In this document: piece by piece, positions 44,552 through 53,003 of the stretch
How positions within the stretch are numbered: position 1 is the stretch's first letter
How the letters are laid out: each line of letters opens with the position of its first letter
Assembly (NCBI RefSeq): GCF_051131135.1
Contig: NZ_CP151274.1
Coordinates: forward strand, 124,001 to 188,000
Source of the DNA: Thermogladius sp023256015
Lineage (GTDB): Archaea > Thermoproteota > Thermoprotei_A > Sulfolobales > Desulfurococcaceae
DNA: 64,000 nt
Reading direction: 5' to 3'
Program-made: the position numbers and the translations under genes
The notes under the pieces: model-generated
Seen by the model: only the letters and a program-made list of their open reading frames with translations
What the model was told of the DNA's origin: nothing
The model's database searches: none

Positions 44552-45577
44552 TTAACTGTTTCCTCTAGAGAGGTTTTTCAACACCACGTCTCCCACTTCG
44601 TTAGTGTGGTACTTCCCCCCTAGGTCAGGTGTGAACGCCTTCTGTTCCTGGATCGCTCTTCTGATAGCGCCTTCTAAAGCCTTGCTCCACTTCAGCAGGC
44701 TGCCGTCACCCCGCGACCACCCGAGGTACTTCAATAGAAGCCTTGTCGCCTCCAGCATACCGTAGGGGTTTGCGAGGTTCCTACCCGCTATGTCGAAGGC
44801 TACCCCGTGGACCGGCTCGAAAACGGCTGTCCTGGGCCCGATCTGAGCTGAGCCGCAGAGGCCTAAACCCCCGATAAGTGCGGCGGCTAGGTCGGACAAG
44901 ATGTCGCCGTAGAGGTTCGGGGTGAGAATCACCCTGAACGAGGAGGGCTCCTTGACCAGCTTGTACGCAGACGTGTCTACGAGCACTTCCTCGGCCCTGA
45001 CATCCGGGTACTCCTTCGCAACCTCGAAGAACACTTCGCGTAGTAGCCCGTCGGTGTACTTCAAGATGTTGGCCTTGTGTACCAGGGTCACTCTCTCGAG
45101 CCCCTCGCGCCTAGCGTACTCGAACGCGAACCGAGATACGCGCTCGGCCTCTTGTCTAGAGGTGAACCTGACAGAGACCGCTACACCCCCTACCTCGCCC
45201 TCAACGCCGACGTACAGGTCTTCGAGGTTTTCGCGGACGATCGTGAAGTCGAACTTCCCCAGAGACAGGCCCTCGTAGCTCTCGAAGGGCCTGACGTTGG
45301 CGTAGAGGTCTAGCTCTCTGCGTATCAGGTAGTTCAAGCTCCTAAAGTCGCGCCTGTCCCAAGGGGTGTAGAGCGGGCCTTTCAAAACAGCGTCCATCCC
45401 CCTGGCCACGTCGAAGAAGTCTCTCTGGTAGAGTTCACCGTGTCTATTCATGTAGGTATACCCTATACCCAGCTCCACGAACTCGAAGTCGCCGATGAAG
45501 GACAACACCCTTAACGCCTGCTCGACGACTTCGGGGCCTATACCGTCCCCTCTAACAACCCCTATCTTATAGACCAC
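44552..45577 (-). CDS. Isocitrate dehydrogenase-like (beta-decarboxylating) enzyme
   Basis: Family member of the isocitrate/isopropylmalate dehydrogenases, 341 residues. The GDGIGPE motif (11-17) and DILSDLAA segment mark the fold. Substrate residues favour isocitrate: S80, N82 and R86 in RSLNYLIR match S113, N115 and R119 of E. coli IDH, and R96, R115, Y122 and K168 match R129, R153, Y160 and K230. Isopropylmalate dehydrogenases have Glu/Leu residues in the equivalent helix. It is 341 residues, shorter than E. coli IDH, and so resembles the NAD-linked archaeal/IDH3 type. GTG 45577 overlaps the small aconitase subunit gene. Confidence 0.8.
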   Translation of the reverse strand: MVYKIGVVRGDGIGPEVVEQALRVLSFIGDFEFVELGIGYTYMNRHGELYQRDFFDVARGMDAVLKGPLYTPWDRRDFRSLNYLIRRELDLYANVRPFESYEGLSLGKFDFTIVRENLEDLYVGVEGEVGGVAVSVRFTSRQEAERVSRFAFEYARREGLERVTLVHKANILKYTDGLLREVFFEVAKEYPDVRAEEVLVDTSAYKLVKEPSSFRVILTPNLYGDILSDLAAALIGGLGLCGSAQIGPRTAVFEPVHGVAFDIAGRNLANPYGMLEATRLLLKYLGWSRGDGSLLKWSKALEGAIRRAIQEQKAFTPDLGGKYHTNEVGDVVLKNLSRGNS

Positions 45578-46077
45578 GGTAAGCCACCCCTCTTCTTTAT
45601 GTACTCTACAATACCCCCCTCTGAAACAACCTCCAAGAACTCCGGGGGGTAAGGGGGCACCTTCTCCTCAACCCCCTTGGTAACGTCGCGTACAATCCCC
45701 CTCGCCAGGTCGACCTCGATCACGTCGCCCGACTCAGCCGTGTCCGGTACGACTTTCGCCTTGACAACCGGTAGACCGATGTTCACGCTGTTCCGGTAGA
45801 ATATGAAGCCGAAGCTCTTCGCTACAACGGCACCTATGCCGACCATCTTGAGGAGCCTGGGTGCGTGCTCTCTACTAGAACCCTTACCAAAGTTCCGCCC
45901 AGCTACTATGATGTCCCCTTTACTGACCTTCTTGTAGAACTCGGGTATCACGTCCTCCAGCACGTGGGGTATCATCTTGGACATATCGTCTATGAACTCG
46001 AACTTGTACTTCCCCGATATTATGTGGTCTGTGGAGACGTCGTCTCCTAGCTTGATGGCTCTCCCTCTTATGATCAC
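45562..46077 (-). CDS. Aconitase/isopropylmalate isomerase family, small subunit
   Basis: Swivel-domain subunit of 171 residues. GRNFGKGSSREHAPRLLKMVG and FGFIFYRNSVNIGLP are conserved. The loop after the TDHII motif (residues 16-27, ISGKYKF) controls substrate in archaeal LeuD/homoaconitase small subunits; here it is SGKYKF in place of the IPARY common in isopropylmalate isomerases, with TDHI as in aconitase. This hints at citrate rather than isopropylmalate, but is not proof. ATG 46077 overlaps the TGA of the large subunit gene by four bases. Confidence 0.85.
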   Translation of the reverse strand: MIIRGRAIKLGDDVSTDHIISGKYKFEFIDDMSKMIPHVLEDVIPEFYKKVSKGDIIVAGRNFGKGSSREHAPRLLKMVGIGAVVAKSFGFIFYRNSVNIGLPVVKAKVVPDTAESGDVIEVDLARGIVRDVTKGVEEKVPPYPPEFLEVVSEGGIVEYIKKRGGLPWSIR

Positions 46078-47297
46078 GTGAACACCCTCGGGTCGGTTAT
46101 TCTCCCGGTCAGAGCGGAAGCCATGGCTGTGGCGGGTGAGGCTAGATAGACCTCGCTCTTCCTGTGCCCCATTCTACCAGGGAAGTTCCTGTTGGTAGTA
46201 GACACGGCTACCTCGCCCTCCGCTAGAAGCCCCATGTGGGCGCCTACGCAAGGACCGCATGTCGGGGGCGACAGTATACAGCCCGCCTTTAAGAGAACGT
46301 CTATGTAGCCTCTCTCAAGAGACTCCAACAAGACCCTCCTAGAGGCTGGTGCGACTATACACCTCACACCACTCTTAACCCTCCTCCCCCTGGCGATCCT
46401 CGCAGCTACCTCCATGTCCTGTAACCTGCCGTTCGTACACGAGCCTATGAACACCTGGTCGACCTCGACGCCCTCTACAGAGCTCACTGGGGCTACGTTG
46501 AACACGTCGGGTGGTCTCGCGACCATGGGCTCTACCTCGCCCAGTTGAACGCTGACCTCGTCCACGTAACCGCTACTCGTCGACAACCCAGTGGTCTGCT
46601 CGCGCAAGCCCTCGGGGGGTATCACTGAGGTCGCGGCCATCATCTCCGTGGACATGTTGGTCAGCGTCGCGAGGCCGTCTAGCCCGATCGCCCGCAGGTC
46701 GCCGGCGTACTCGATCACCCTCCCGTGAAACTTCTCCACGTCCTTCAACCCGAGTAGCCAAAGTGCTACGTCCTTACCCATCACCATGTGTTTGAGGGAG
46801 CCCCTCAGCACGACCTTGACGGTCTCGGGGACCGAGAGCCACGTGTACCCGTAGGATAGGGCTACCGCGACGTCTGTACTGCCGAGACCCAGGGCGAGGG
46901 CGCCTGTGACGCCCACCGTGGGCGTGTGGCTGTCTGCGCCTACCACTATGTCGCCTGGGCCGGCCAGGCCGTTCTCGATCACGAGCTGGTGGCTGATCCC
47001 TTCGCCGGCATCGAAGAGGCCTAGCATGAACCTCGATGCAAACTCCCTCATCCTCTTGTGAACAGCCGCAGCAGCCAGTGTCGGTGCCGGCGACGCGTGG
47101 TCTATAAAGAAGAAGGCCCTGTTACGCGCGTGCCTCTTCTCCAGCTTGAGCTCGTTGACTACAACTTCTATGACGAGAGGGGCAGTACCGTCGTGCGCGT
47201 AGACCAGGTCAACGGGTACAAAGACCATGTCTCCCGGAGAGACATCCTTGCCAAGCCTTTCCGACAAAATTCTCTCGATGAACGGCACCGAAATCAC
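46074..47297 (-). CDS. Aconitase/isopropylmalate isomerase family, large subunit
   Basis: Iron-sulfur subunit, 407 residues. The three 4Fe-4S cysteines are C287 in GSCTNGR, C347 and C350 in CGPCVG. Also visible are AHDGTAP, FFIDHASPAP and GADSHTPTVGV. The family covers aconitase, isopropylmalate isomerase and homoaconitase; substrate cannot be read from this subunit alone, and I lean to citrate/isocitrate because of the neighbours. GTG 47297 overlaps the stop of the synthase gene. Confidence 0.87.
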   Translation of the reverse strand: MISVPFIERILSERLGKDVSPGDMVFVPVDLVYAHDGTAPLVIEVVVNELKLEKRHARNRAFFFIDHASPAPTLAAAAVHKRMREFASRFMLGLFDAGEGISHQLVIENGLAGPGDIVVGADSHTPTVGVTGALALGLGSTDVAVALSYGYTWLSVPETVKVVLRGSLKHMVMGKDVALWLLGLKDVEKFHGRVIEYAGDLRAIGLDGLATLTNMSTEMMAATSVIPPEGLREQTTGLSTSSGYVDEVSVQLGEVEPMVARPPDVFNVAPVSSVEGVEVDQVFIGSCTNGRLQDMEVAARIARGRRVKSGVRCIVAPASRRVLLESLERGYIDVLLKAGCILSPPTCGPCVGAHMGLLAEGEVAVSTTNRNFPGRMGHRKSEVYLASPATAMASALTGRITDPRVFT

Positions 47298-48577
47298 CGC
47301 TTTTTCCTCAGCTGGGGGTAGTACTTCGACGCGATCTCCAACATCTCCTCGTCTGTCAGCGGCTGCGTCCTACCAGTCTTCTCGAAGAGCTGGACTATCT
47401 CCTCGAAGATCTGTTGTATGGCCTGGCTGTCCTTCGAGATGGAGTCCTCGCCCAGCATCTGCTTCAACCAGAAAGCCACAGCAGCCCTGCCCGAGTGAGG
47501 GGTGATCTCGACGCCGACGGGGATGCCCAAGAGGTTGTAGGGGTCGAAGGGCAGGTAAACCTCGGGGTTCTTGAGCAAACCGTCAGCGTGGATTCCAGCT
47601 TTAGTCTTGAAGGCGTTCTTGCCGAGTATAGGGAGGTGATCTGGCACCCTGTACCCCATCTTCTCGAACAGCTCCCTGATCCTCCCCAGAGGCCTCAGGT
47701 TTATGTCCGACAACCCCTTTATGCCAGCGTAGTGGATCGCCATGACCTCCAGGGGGCAGTTGCCAGCCCTCTCCCCTATCCCCAAGAGTGTGACGTTGGA
47801 AGAGGCCGCGCCGTAAAACCAGGCTGCTAGGTGGTTTGCTACGACTAGCCCCAGGTCGTTGTGCCCGTGGAACTCGATGTCCTCCTCTCGCAGGTTCGTC
47901 TCCTCCCTGATGCGTGTGACGAGGGCTGGGATACCCCGTGGCGGCGGTACGAACTCGAAAGGCATCCCCACGCCCAGCGTGTCGGGTAGCTTGACTTTCA
48001 GCTTAACTCCGTACTTCTCGCTCAGGTTGATCAACTTCTGGAGGAAGGTTATGACCACGTTGTCCAGATCAGCCCTAGTCACGTCCTCTAGAGACGCCTT
48101 GACCGTGATACCCCTCTGGAAAGCCTCCTCTGCCACGCTAATGTACTTACCGATAACTACGTCTCTAGTAGAGTTAAACTTGTAGAGTATGTGGTAGTCC
48201 GATATCGACATCAAAACGACTGCCTCGTCTAGACCTGTCTCGGACACCAAGTTGAGGTCCTGGAGATTGGCCCTGATCCACGCCACGGGCTTGGGGTACT
48301 CGTAGCCCTTCTCCATTATAGCCTTTGCGAGAGCCCTGTCGCGCCCCGTGTAGAGGAAGACCTCTGTTGAGCGTATAGACCCCTTGCCCCCGATCTCGTG
48401 GAGTAGCTCGTAGATCTCCAGCCCTTCTTCCACAGTGAGGTACTTCCACCCCTGCTGTCCATCTCTAAGGGTCGTGTCGGTCAAGTAGATCTTGGAGAGG
48501 TCAGCCTTAGCCCAGTTAACGACTTTGATCTTGGGGGGCTCGCTAAACGGGAAAACGTCTCTAAACAGCCTGTCCAT
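47294..48577 (-). CDS. Re-type citrate synthase-like enzyme (isopropylmalate/homocitrate synthase superfamily)
   Basis: A 427-residue TIM-barrel condensing enzyme. It has TDTTLRDGQQ (33-42), metal-site HGHND (237-241) and GIGERAGN (266-273). Two segments distinguish it from LeuA/homocitrate synthase: the EIGGKGSIRSTEVFLYTGRD stretch after the first strand and AWIRANLQDL...SISDYHI, both of which I recall from Re-citrate synthases of Clostridium. It would form citrate from oxaloacetate and acetyl-CoA. I cannot exclude homocitrate or another product. It leads the four-gene operon with a TATA at 48611-48618. Confidence 0.82.
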   Translation of the reverse strand: MDRLFRDVFPFSEPPKIKVVNWAKADLSKIYLTDTTLRDGQQGWKYLTVEEGLEIYELLHEIGGKGSIRSTEVFLYTGRDRALAKAIMEKGYEYPKPVAWIRANLQDLNLVSETGLDEAVVLMSISDYHILYKFNSTRDVVIGKYISVAEEAFQRGITVKASLEDVTRADLDNVVITFLQKLINLSEKYGVKLKVKLPDTLGVGMPFEFVPPPRGIPALVTRIREETNLREEDIEFHGHNDLGLVVANHLAAWFYGAASSNVTLLGIGERAGNCPLEVMAIHYAGIKGLSDINLRPLGRIRELFEKMGYRVPDHLPILGKNAFKTKAGIHADGLLKNPEVYLPFDPYNLLGIPVGVEITPHSGRAAVAFWLKQMLGEDSISKDSQAIQQIFEEIVQLFEKTGRTQPLTDEEMLEIASKYYPQLRKKR

Positions 48578-48610
48578 GGCTTATCGTGGTATACCTAGAG
48601 AACCAGCCCA

Positions 48611-48618
48611 TATATAAA
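48611..48618 (-). promoter_or_regulatory. TATA box of the citrate operon
   Basis: TTTATATA on the minus strand, predicting RNA from about 48588, 11 bases before the ATG of the synthase gene. No Shine-Dalgarno is obvious in so short a leader. Confidence 0.65.
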
Positions 48619-48680
48619 CGTTAACTTTTGACATATAGAGAAAACAGCTAAAGCACTAACTTGTACGCTTCTGACCATGC

Positions 48681-49145
48681 TTACTCGTTTAAGTATAGAC
48701 AGCCCTTGACCATGAGAAACCCGTCCCTCCCACCATAGTACCCCTTGAGTACGCGGGCGACCCGGTAACCCCTCTTTGTGTAAAGCCTTATTGCCCTCTC
48801 GTTATCTACGGCAACCTCTAGCACAAAGCACGCTGCTCCAAGCCCCCTCAACTTCTCCTCAAGTTTCTCGAGGAGGAGTGACCCGATCCCTTTCCCCTGC
48901 CAGCTAGGAGCCACGGCAATTGAGACCACGTGCCCGTAACTTCCCTCGACCACCCCAGCGGCGTACCCAATTACTCTCCCACCCACTTCGGCTACTATTA
49001 CAACGCCGTTACTCATCGTGAACAGCTCCTCGAAGACCGACCTGTCGTAAGCCAGGTCTGGTGGGAAACACTCCCGTTCGATCTCCAGCAGTGCGGGGAT
49101 GTCGTGCTCTTTGAACACCCTTATCTCGATCCCGGCCACCGCCAT
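48681..49145 (-). CDS. rimI: GNAT acetyltransferase, RimI-like
   Basis: A 154-residue N-acetyltransferase with the acetyl-CoA loop PSWQGKGIGSLLLEKLE and the VDNERAIRLYTKRGYRVARVL C-terminus seen in RimI and archaeal Ard1-like enzymes. It is the second such enzyme in the window, distinct from the one at 24030. ATG 49145 is preferred; GTG 49151 and TTG 49148 are two codons or fewer upstream. Substrate is probably a protein N-terminus, not verified. Confidence 0.85.
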   Translation of the reverse strand: MAVAGIEIRVFKEHDIPALLEIERECFPPDLAYDRSVFEELFTMSNGVVIVAEVGGRVIGYAAGVVEGSYGHVVSIAVAPSWQGKGIGSLLLEKLEEKLRGLGAACFVLEVAVDNERAIRLYTKRGYRVARVLKGYYGGRDGFLMVKGCLYLNE

Positions 49146-49263
49146 CAACACGACCAGGCATCACGTGATCTCTTTAACTCCTAATATTCTGACCGGCTCG
49201 AACGTCTATCTAGTTGTGCTGATTTTGGGTTTTTTGTAATAAAGCATATAAAAAAAGACTACG

Positions 49264-49271
49264 TTTATATA
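49264..49271 (+). promoter_or_regulatory. TATA box of the BMP transporter operon
   Basis: TTTATATA, 45 bases before ATG 49309. It predicts RNA from about 49294; the leader has GAGTGG in front of the start. Confidence 0.65.
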
Positions 49272-49308
49272 TTCCGACTTAGGAAGTATATAACCATAGG
49301 CGAGTGGT

Positions 49309-50334
49309 ATGAGTAAGAGCTTGTTGGTAGCAATTATAGTGATAATAGCTGTTGTTGCAGGCCTTGTAGGCTATTACGTCGCCAATGTCACGCGACCAAG
49401 TACAACAGTCACTACACCGATGCAGGTCGCGATAGCATTCGTCTTTCCTGGAAGCATAACAGATACGGCTTGGAACGAGGCCGGGTATCAGTCGATGTTA
49501 TCGTTTGTCGGAGCTCACCCCGAAGTCAAGTACGCGTGGGTTCAAGGAGTGTACGACCCCACGCAGATCGTTAGCGTAGCGAAGTCGTACGCCCAGCAGG
49601 GATACAAACTAATCATAGGTGTCGGCTTCCAGTTCGGCCCGCCCTTCGCACAGATAGCCAGCCAGACTCCGGGCGTCTACTACCTCGCTATAGCTGGAGC
49701 TAAGGAGTACGTGGGCCCGCAGGTAAGCGGGGCCAACATTAGGACTGACCAGTCCTGCTTCGTCGAGGGGTATATAGCCATCCAGGTGTCTAAGACGAAG
49801 GAGATAGGCTACGTAGCCGGAATGAACGTGTCCGAGCTCGGTCTGTGCGAGATCGGCCTGAGGAACGGTATAAGGTACGCCGGCTACGACCCAGACAAGG
49901 TCTTACACGTGGTCTACACTGGTGATTTCCACGACGTGACAAAGGCTAAACTGGCCACCGAGAGCCTCATACAGCAGTACCACGTAGACGTCATAAAGTC
50001 CATGGGTGACGGAGTCCAGCTCGGCGCCATAAGCGCTGTGAAGGAGTTCCCCGGCGTCCTCATAATGCCGAGCTCGACGTATCACCCAGAGCTATACGCC
50101 GAGCAGTTGCTGGTAGGGGAGGTGTGGGACTGGAGTGCCGTGTACTCCCAGTTCTACAACGACTATCTGTCAGGGAAATTAGCTAGTGGGGGCCAGTACT
50201 ACTGGGCTAGCCTAGCCAACGGCGGGATCAAGCTGGTACAGGGTAGTGCGTGTCCAAGCGATTCATGGCAAAAAGCACAGGATATAATCAAGGGGATCAT
50301 AAACGGGACTATAAGCACTGGGTTCGCTCCATAG
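49309..50334 (+). CDS. BMP-family nucleoside-type ABC transporter, substrate-binding protein
   Basis: Extracellular binding protein of 341 residues in the basic membrane protein (BMP/PnrA) family, which binds purine nucleosides. Residues 5-27 form one hydrophobic helix, then a Thr-rich linker (PSTTVTT), then the domain with FVFPGSITDTAWNEAGYQ, the family's usual start of the mature part. No lipobox cysteine, so anchoring is by the N-terminal helix. ATPase and two permeases follow, matching the family's operon. The ligand could be a nucleoside or another small molecule. Confidence 0.9.
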   Translation: MSKSLLVAIIVIIAVVAGLVGYYVANVTRPSTTVTTPMQVAIAFVFPGSITDTAWNEAGYQSMLSFVGAHPEVKYAWVQGVYDPTQIVSVAKSYAQQGYKLIIGVGFQFGPPFAQIASQTPGVYYLAIAGAKEYVGPQVSGANIRTDQSCFVEGYIAIQVSKTKEIGYVAGMNVSELGLCEIGLRNGIRYAGYDPDKVLHVVYTGDFHDVTKAKLATESLIQQYHVDVIKSMGDGVQLGAISAVKEFPGVLIMPSSTYHPELYAEQLLVGEVWDWSAVYSQFYNDYLSGKLASGGQYYWASLANGGIKLVQGSACPSDSWQKAQDIIKGIINGTISTGFAP

Positions 50335-50340
50335 TTTTTT
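50335..50340 (+). terminator. T-run between binding-protein and ATPase genes
   Basis: Six T residues straight after the TAG of the binding-protein gene. It may end part of the transcripts and so give more binding protein than transporter. Confidence 0.4.
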
Positions 50341-50369
50341 CTGCCCAATCACCTTAGCGGTGGCTCTCC

Positions 50370-51950
50370 ATGAGTTCTCGCGGGTGCCAAGCTGTAGTTG
50401 AGATGCGAGGTATAGTCAAGAGGTTCCCGGGGGTCGTAGCCAACGACCACGTCGACCTCAAGATCTGTAGGGGCGAAGTTCTAGCCATACTCGGCGAGAA
50501 CGGTGCCGGTAAGACCACCTTGATGAACGTTCTGTACGGTCTGTACCTCCCCGACGAGGGCGAGATATACGTTAAAGGGAGAAGAGTGTCGCACCGCTCG
50601 CCACGTGACGCGATAGAGAACGGTATAGGGATGGTTCACCAGCATTTCACGCTAGTGGACGACTTGACGGTAGCCGAGAACGTAGTTCTAGGGGCAGAGA
50701 AGTTTAGAGTTTTCTACGACCTGGAGAAGCTGGCTATGGAGATCGACGAGTTCATGAGAACCATCGGGCTCTACGTAGACCCCTTGAAGAAGGCACATGA
50801 GCTATCGGCAGGCGAAAAGCAGAAAGTCGAGATACTGAAGGCGCTCTACAGGAAAGTGGAGGTTCTAATACTAGACGAGCCGACATCGGTTTTATCGCCG
50901 ATCGAGGTGAGAGAGCTGTTCAAGACCATGCGCAACCTGAAGAGTACGGGGATATCCGTTGTCTTCATAAGCCACAAATTAGACGAAGTTATGGAGATCG
51001 CGGACAGGATTGTGGTCATGCGTGGAGGCAAGGTGGTAGGTGAACTCGCCAGACATGAGGCAACCAAGCAACTGCTCGCAACGCTCATGATAGGTTCGAG
51101 AGCCGTTAACATCGAGGATAAGTTCGAAAAGCGTGTTAGACCGGCCGGCAAACTACTCGAGGTAGTCGACTTGTGGGTGAAGGGCGACAGGGGAGAGGAC
51201 TCCCTGAAAGCTGTGAACCTGGTCGTCAGGAAGGGCGAGATCGTCGGTATCGCCGGAGTCGCTGGTAGTGGTCAGAGAGAGCTCGCTGAAGCGATATACG
51301 GCTTGAGACCCGCGTGGAGGGGTAGAATTCTGCTAGAGGGGAAGGACATCACTCGCGCTCATACAGTCGAGAGGATAAAGATGGGGGTATCCCTGATCCC
51401 CGAAGATAGGTTGAGGTACGGTGTTGCGGCTGAGCTACCGGTTTACGAGAACGTATACCTAGAGAAGGTGCATCTCGAGGGTAGGAAAAGCCTGCTCGAC
51501 AGGGTCGGGTTAAGGGTTCTCGACAAGAGGGGGATGGTTGACTACGCTAAAAAAGTCGTGGAAAAGTTCGGTGTGAAGACCCCAAGCGTTTTCACCAACG
51601 CGGGGAAGCTGTCAGGGGGGAACATACAGAGGTTGATAGTGGGTAGAGAACTCGAAAGAAAGCCGCTCCTAGTGATAGCGGACGAGCCCACAGCAGGCTT
51701 AGATATCGCCGCCACCAACTTCGTTAGAAAGACGATCGTCGAGATGAGCGAGGCGGGCGCGGGTGTACTGCTGATCTCGAGCGATCTCCAGGAAGTACTC
51801 GAGTTGAGCGACAAAGTCGTCATACTATGTAACGGTGAGGTTATGGGCGTGTTCAGGCCCGGTGAGCTGAGTATGGAGGAGATCGGTCTGTTGATGTCCT
51901 GTGCGAAGCGAATGAGTAAGGAGGAGGTTGAGAGGGCTTGGGGTACGTGA
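50370..51950 (+). CDS. BMP transporter ATPase, two ABC domains
   Basis: A 526-residue subunit with two fused ABC domains, as in nucleoside and sugar importers. Domain 1: Walker A GENGAGKTT, signature LSAGEKQKVEIL, Walker B VLILDEP. Domain 2: a shortened GVAGSGQRE P-loop, signature LSGGNIQRLI and Walker B LVIADEPTAGLD. The second P-loop is naturally degenerate in this family. ATG 50370 lies in a leader of 35 bases after the T-run. The end overlaps the first permease gene. Confidence 0.92.
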   Translation: MSSRGCQAVVEMRGIVKRFPGVVANDHVDLKICRGEVLAILGENGAGKTTLMNVLYGLYLPDEGEIYVKGRRVSHRSPRDAIENGIGMVHQHFTLVDDLTVAENVVLGAEKFRVFYDLEKLAMEIDEFMRTIGLYVDPLKKAHELSAGEKQKVEILKALYRKVEVLILDEPTSVLSPIEVRELFKTMRNLKSTGISVVFISHKLDEVMEIADRIVVMRGGKVVGELARHEATKQLLATLMIGSRAVNIEDKFEKRVRPAGKLLEVVDLWVKGDRGEDSLKAVNLVVRKGEIVGIAGVAGSGQRELAEAIYGLRPAWRGRILLEGKDITRAHTVERIKMGVSLIPEDRLRYGVAAELPVYENVYLEKVHLEGRKSLLDRVGLRVLDKRGMVDYAKKVVEKFGVKTPSVFTNAGKLSGGNIQRLIVGRELERKPLLVIADEPTAGLDIAATNFVRKTIVEMSEAGAGVLLISSDLQEVLELSDKVVILCNGEVMGVFRPGELSMEEIGLLMSCAKRMSKEEVERAWGT

Positions 51951-53002
51951 TCAGGATCAGGCCCAAGCCTGTTAAGCCTCTTGCTGTTGTACTCGCGCCG
52001 GTGGCCAGTTTCGCGCTAGCGTTCATTGTTGGAGGATTATTGATGGTATGGGCCGGCGTCGACCCTGTATCCGGGTACACAGCGTTTGTCCAGGGCTCGT
52101 TGACTACCTTCCCGGGGTTCATGCAGACGCTGGTTCAGGCCACGCTGTTCATGCTTATGGCGACTGGTATAGCCATATCGAATAGGGCTGGTGTCCTCAA
52201 CGTGGGCGCCGAGGGGCAGTACATTGCGGGGGCGATCCTCGCCACGTACGTGGCAGTCGAACTACAACAGACCCTGCACCCAGCTCTCGTAGTCGTGTTA
52301 GCAATGCTACTAGCAGCTATAGGGGGAGCTCTCTGGGCCCTTATACCGGGTGTTCTCAGGGGTTACATGAACGTGAACGAGGTCGTGACAACCGTTATTC
52401 TAAACTGGCTGGCTTACAGGGTCCTCCAGTGGATAATAAGAGGCCCTCTCAGACTACCCGGCCCTCAGCTATACCCCATGTCGCCTCCAATAACGGCCAC
52501 GCTACCCGTCCTAGAGCCGTCCTCGGGGCTGAACGCAGGTCTGATCGTAGCAGTTGCCTTGGCCGTCTTCTCCTATCTCATGTTGTTCAACACGGAGATC
52601 GGGTTCAAAATAAGGGTCACTGGGTCAAACCCCGATCTAGCCCGGTACGCAGGGTTCGGCGTGGAGAGGGTCGTCGTCCTGAGCATGGGCTATAGTGGTG
52701 CACTAGCCGGGGTAGCGGGAGGCGTAGAGGTGCTTGGTAACCTTCACTACCTGTTCGAGGGGATCTCTATCGGCCTAGGGTACACCTCGATCATAGTCTC
52801 ACTGGTGGCCAGAGACCACCCACTTGGCGTGATCGCCGCGTCCGTAATGTTCGGGACGATTTACAGCGGTAGCTCGTTCCTCCAGACCGCGACCCACCTA
52901 ACCTACACGTTCTCGAAGGCCCTGGAAGGCCTGATATACTTGTTCGTTCTAGTGACCACGCTCTTTACGTTCTACGAGATCAAGCTCGTGAAGGTGAGTT
53001 GA
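51947..53002 (+). CDS. BMP transporter permease 1
   Basis: Membrane permease, about 351 residues with about ten hydrophobic segments; VTGSNPDLARYAGFGVER and NVGAEGQYIAGAIL-type motifs are those of the sugar/nucleoside ABC permease family. GTG 51947 overlaps the ATPase stop as GTGA; TTG 51938 would add three residues. The PDLARYAGF loop is the coupling segment with the ATPase. Confidence 0.9.
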   Translation: MIRIRPKPVKPLAVVLAPVASFALAFIVGGLLMVWAGVDPVSGYTAFVQGSLTTFPGFMQTLVQATLFMLMATGIAISNRAGVLNVGAEGQYIAGAILATYVAVELQQTLHPALVVVLAMLLAAIGGALWALIPGVLRGYMNVNEVVTTVILNWLAYRVLQWIIRGPLRLPGPQLYPMSPPITATLPVLEPSSGLNAGLIVAVALAVFSYLMLFNTEIGFKIRVTGSNPDLARYAGFGVERVVVLSMGYSGALAGVAGGVEVLGNLHYLFEGISIGLGYTSIIVSLVARDHPLGVIAASVMFGTIYSGSSFLQTATHLTYTFSKALEGLIYLFVLVTTLFTFYEIKLVKVS

Positions 53003-53003
53003 C

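Noticed and set aside
44552..48577. Leucine biosynthesis operon leuA-leuC-leuD-leuB
   Set aside because: Gene order fits, but the substrate residues of the dehydrogenase and the sequence of the synthase fit isocitrate and Re-citrate synthase better; kept as the alternative.
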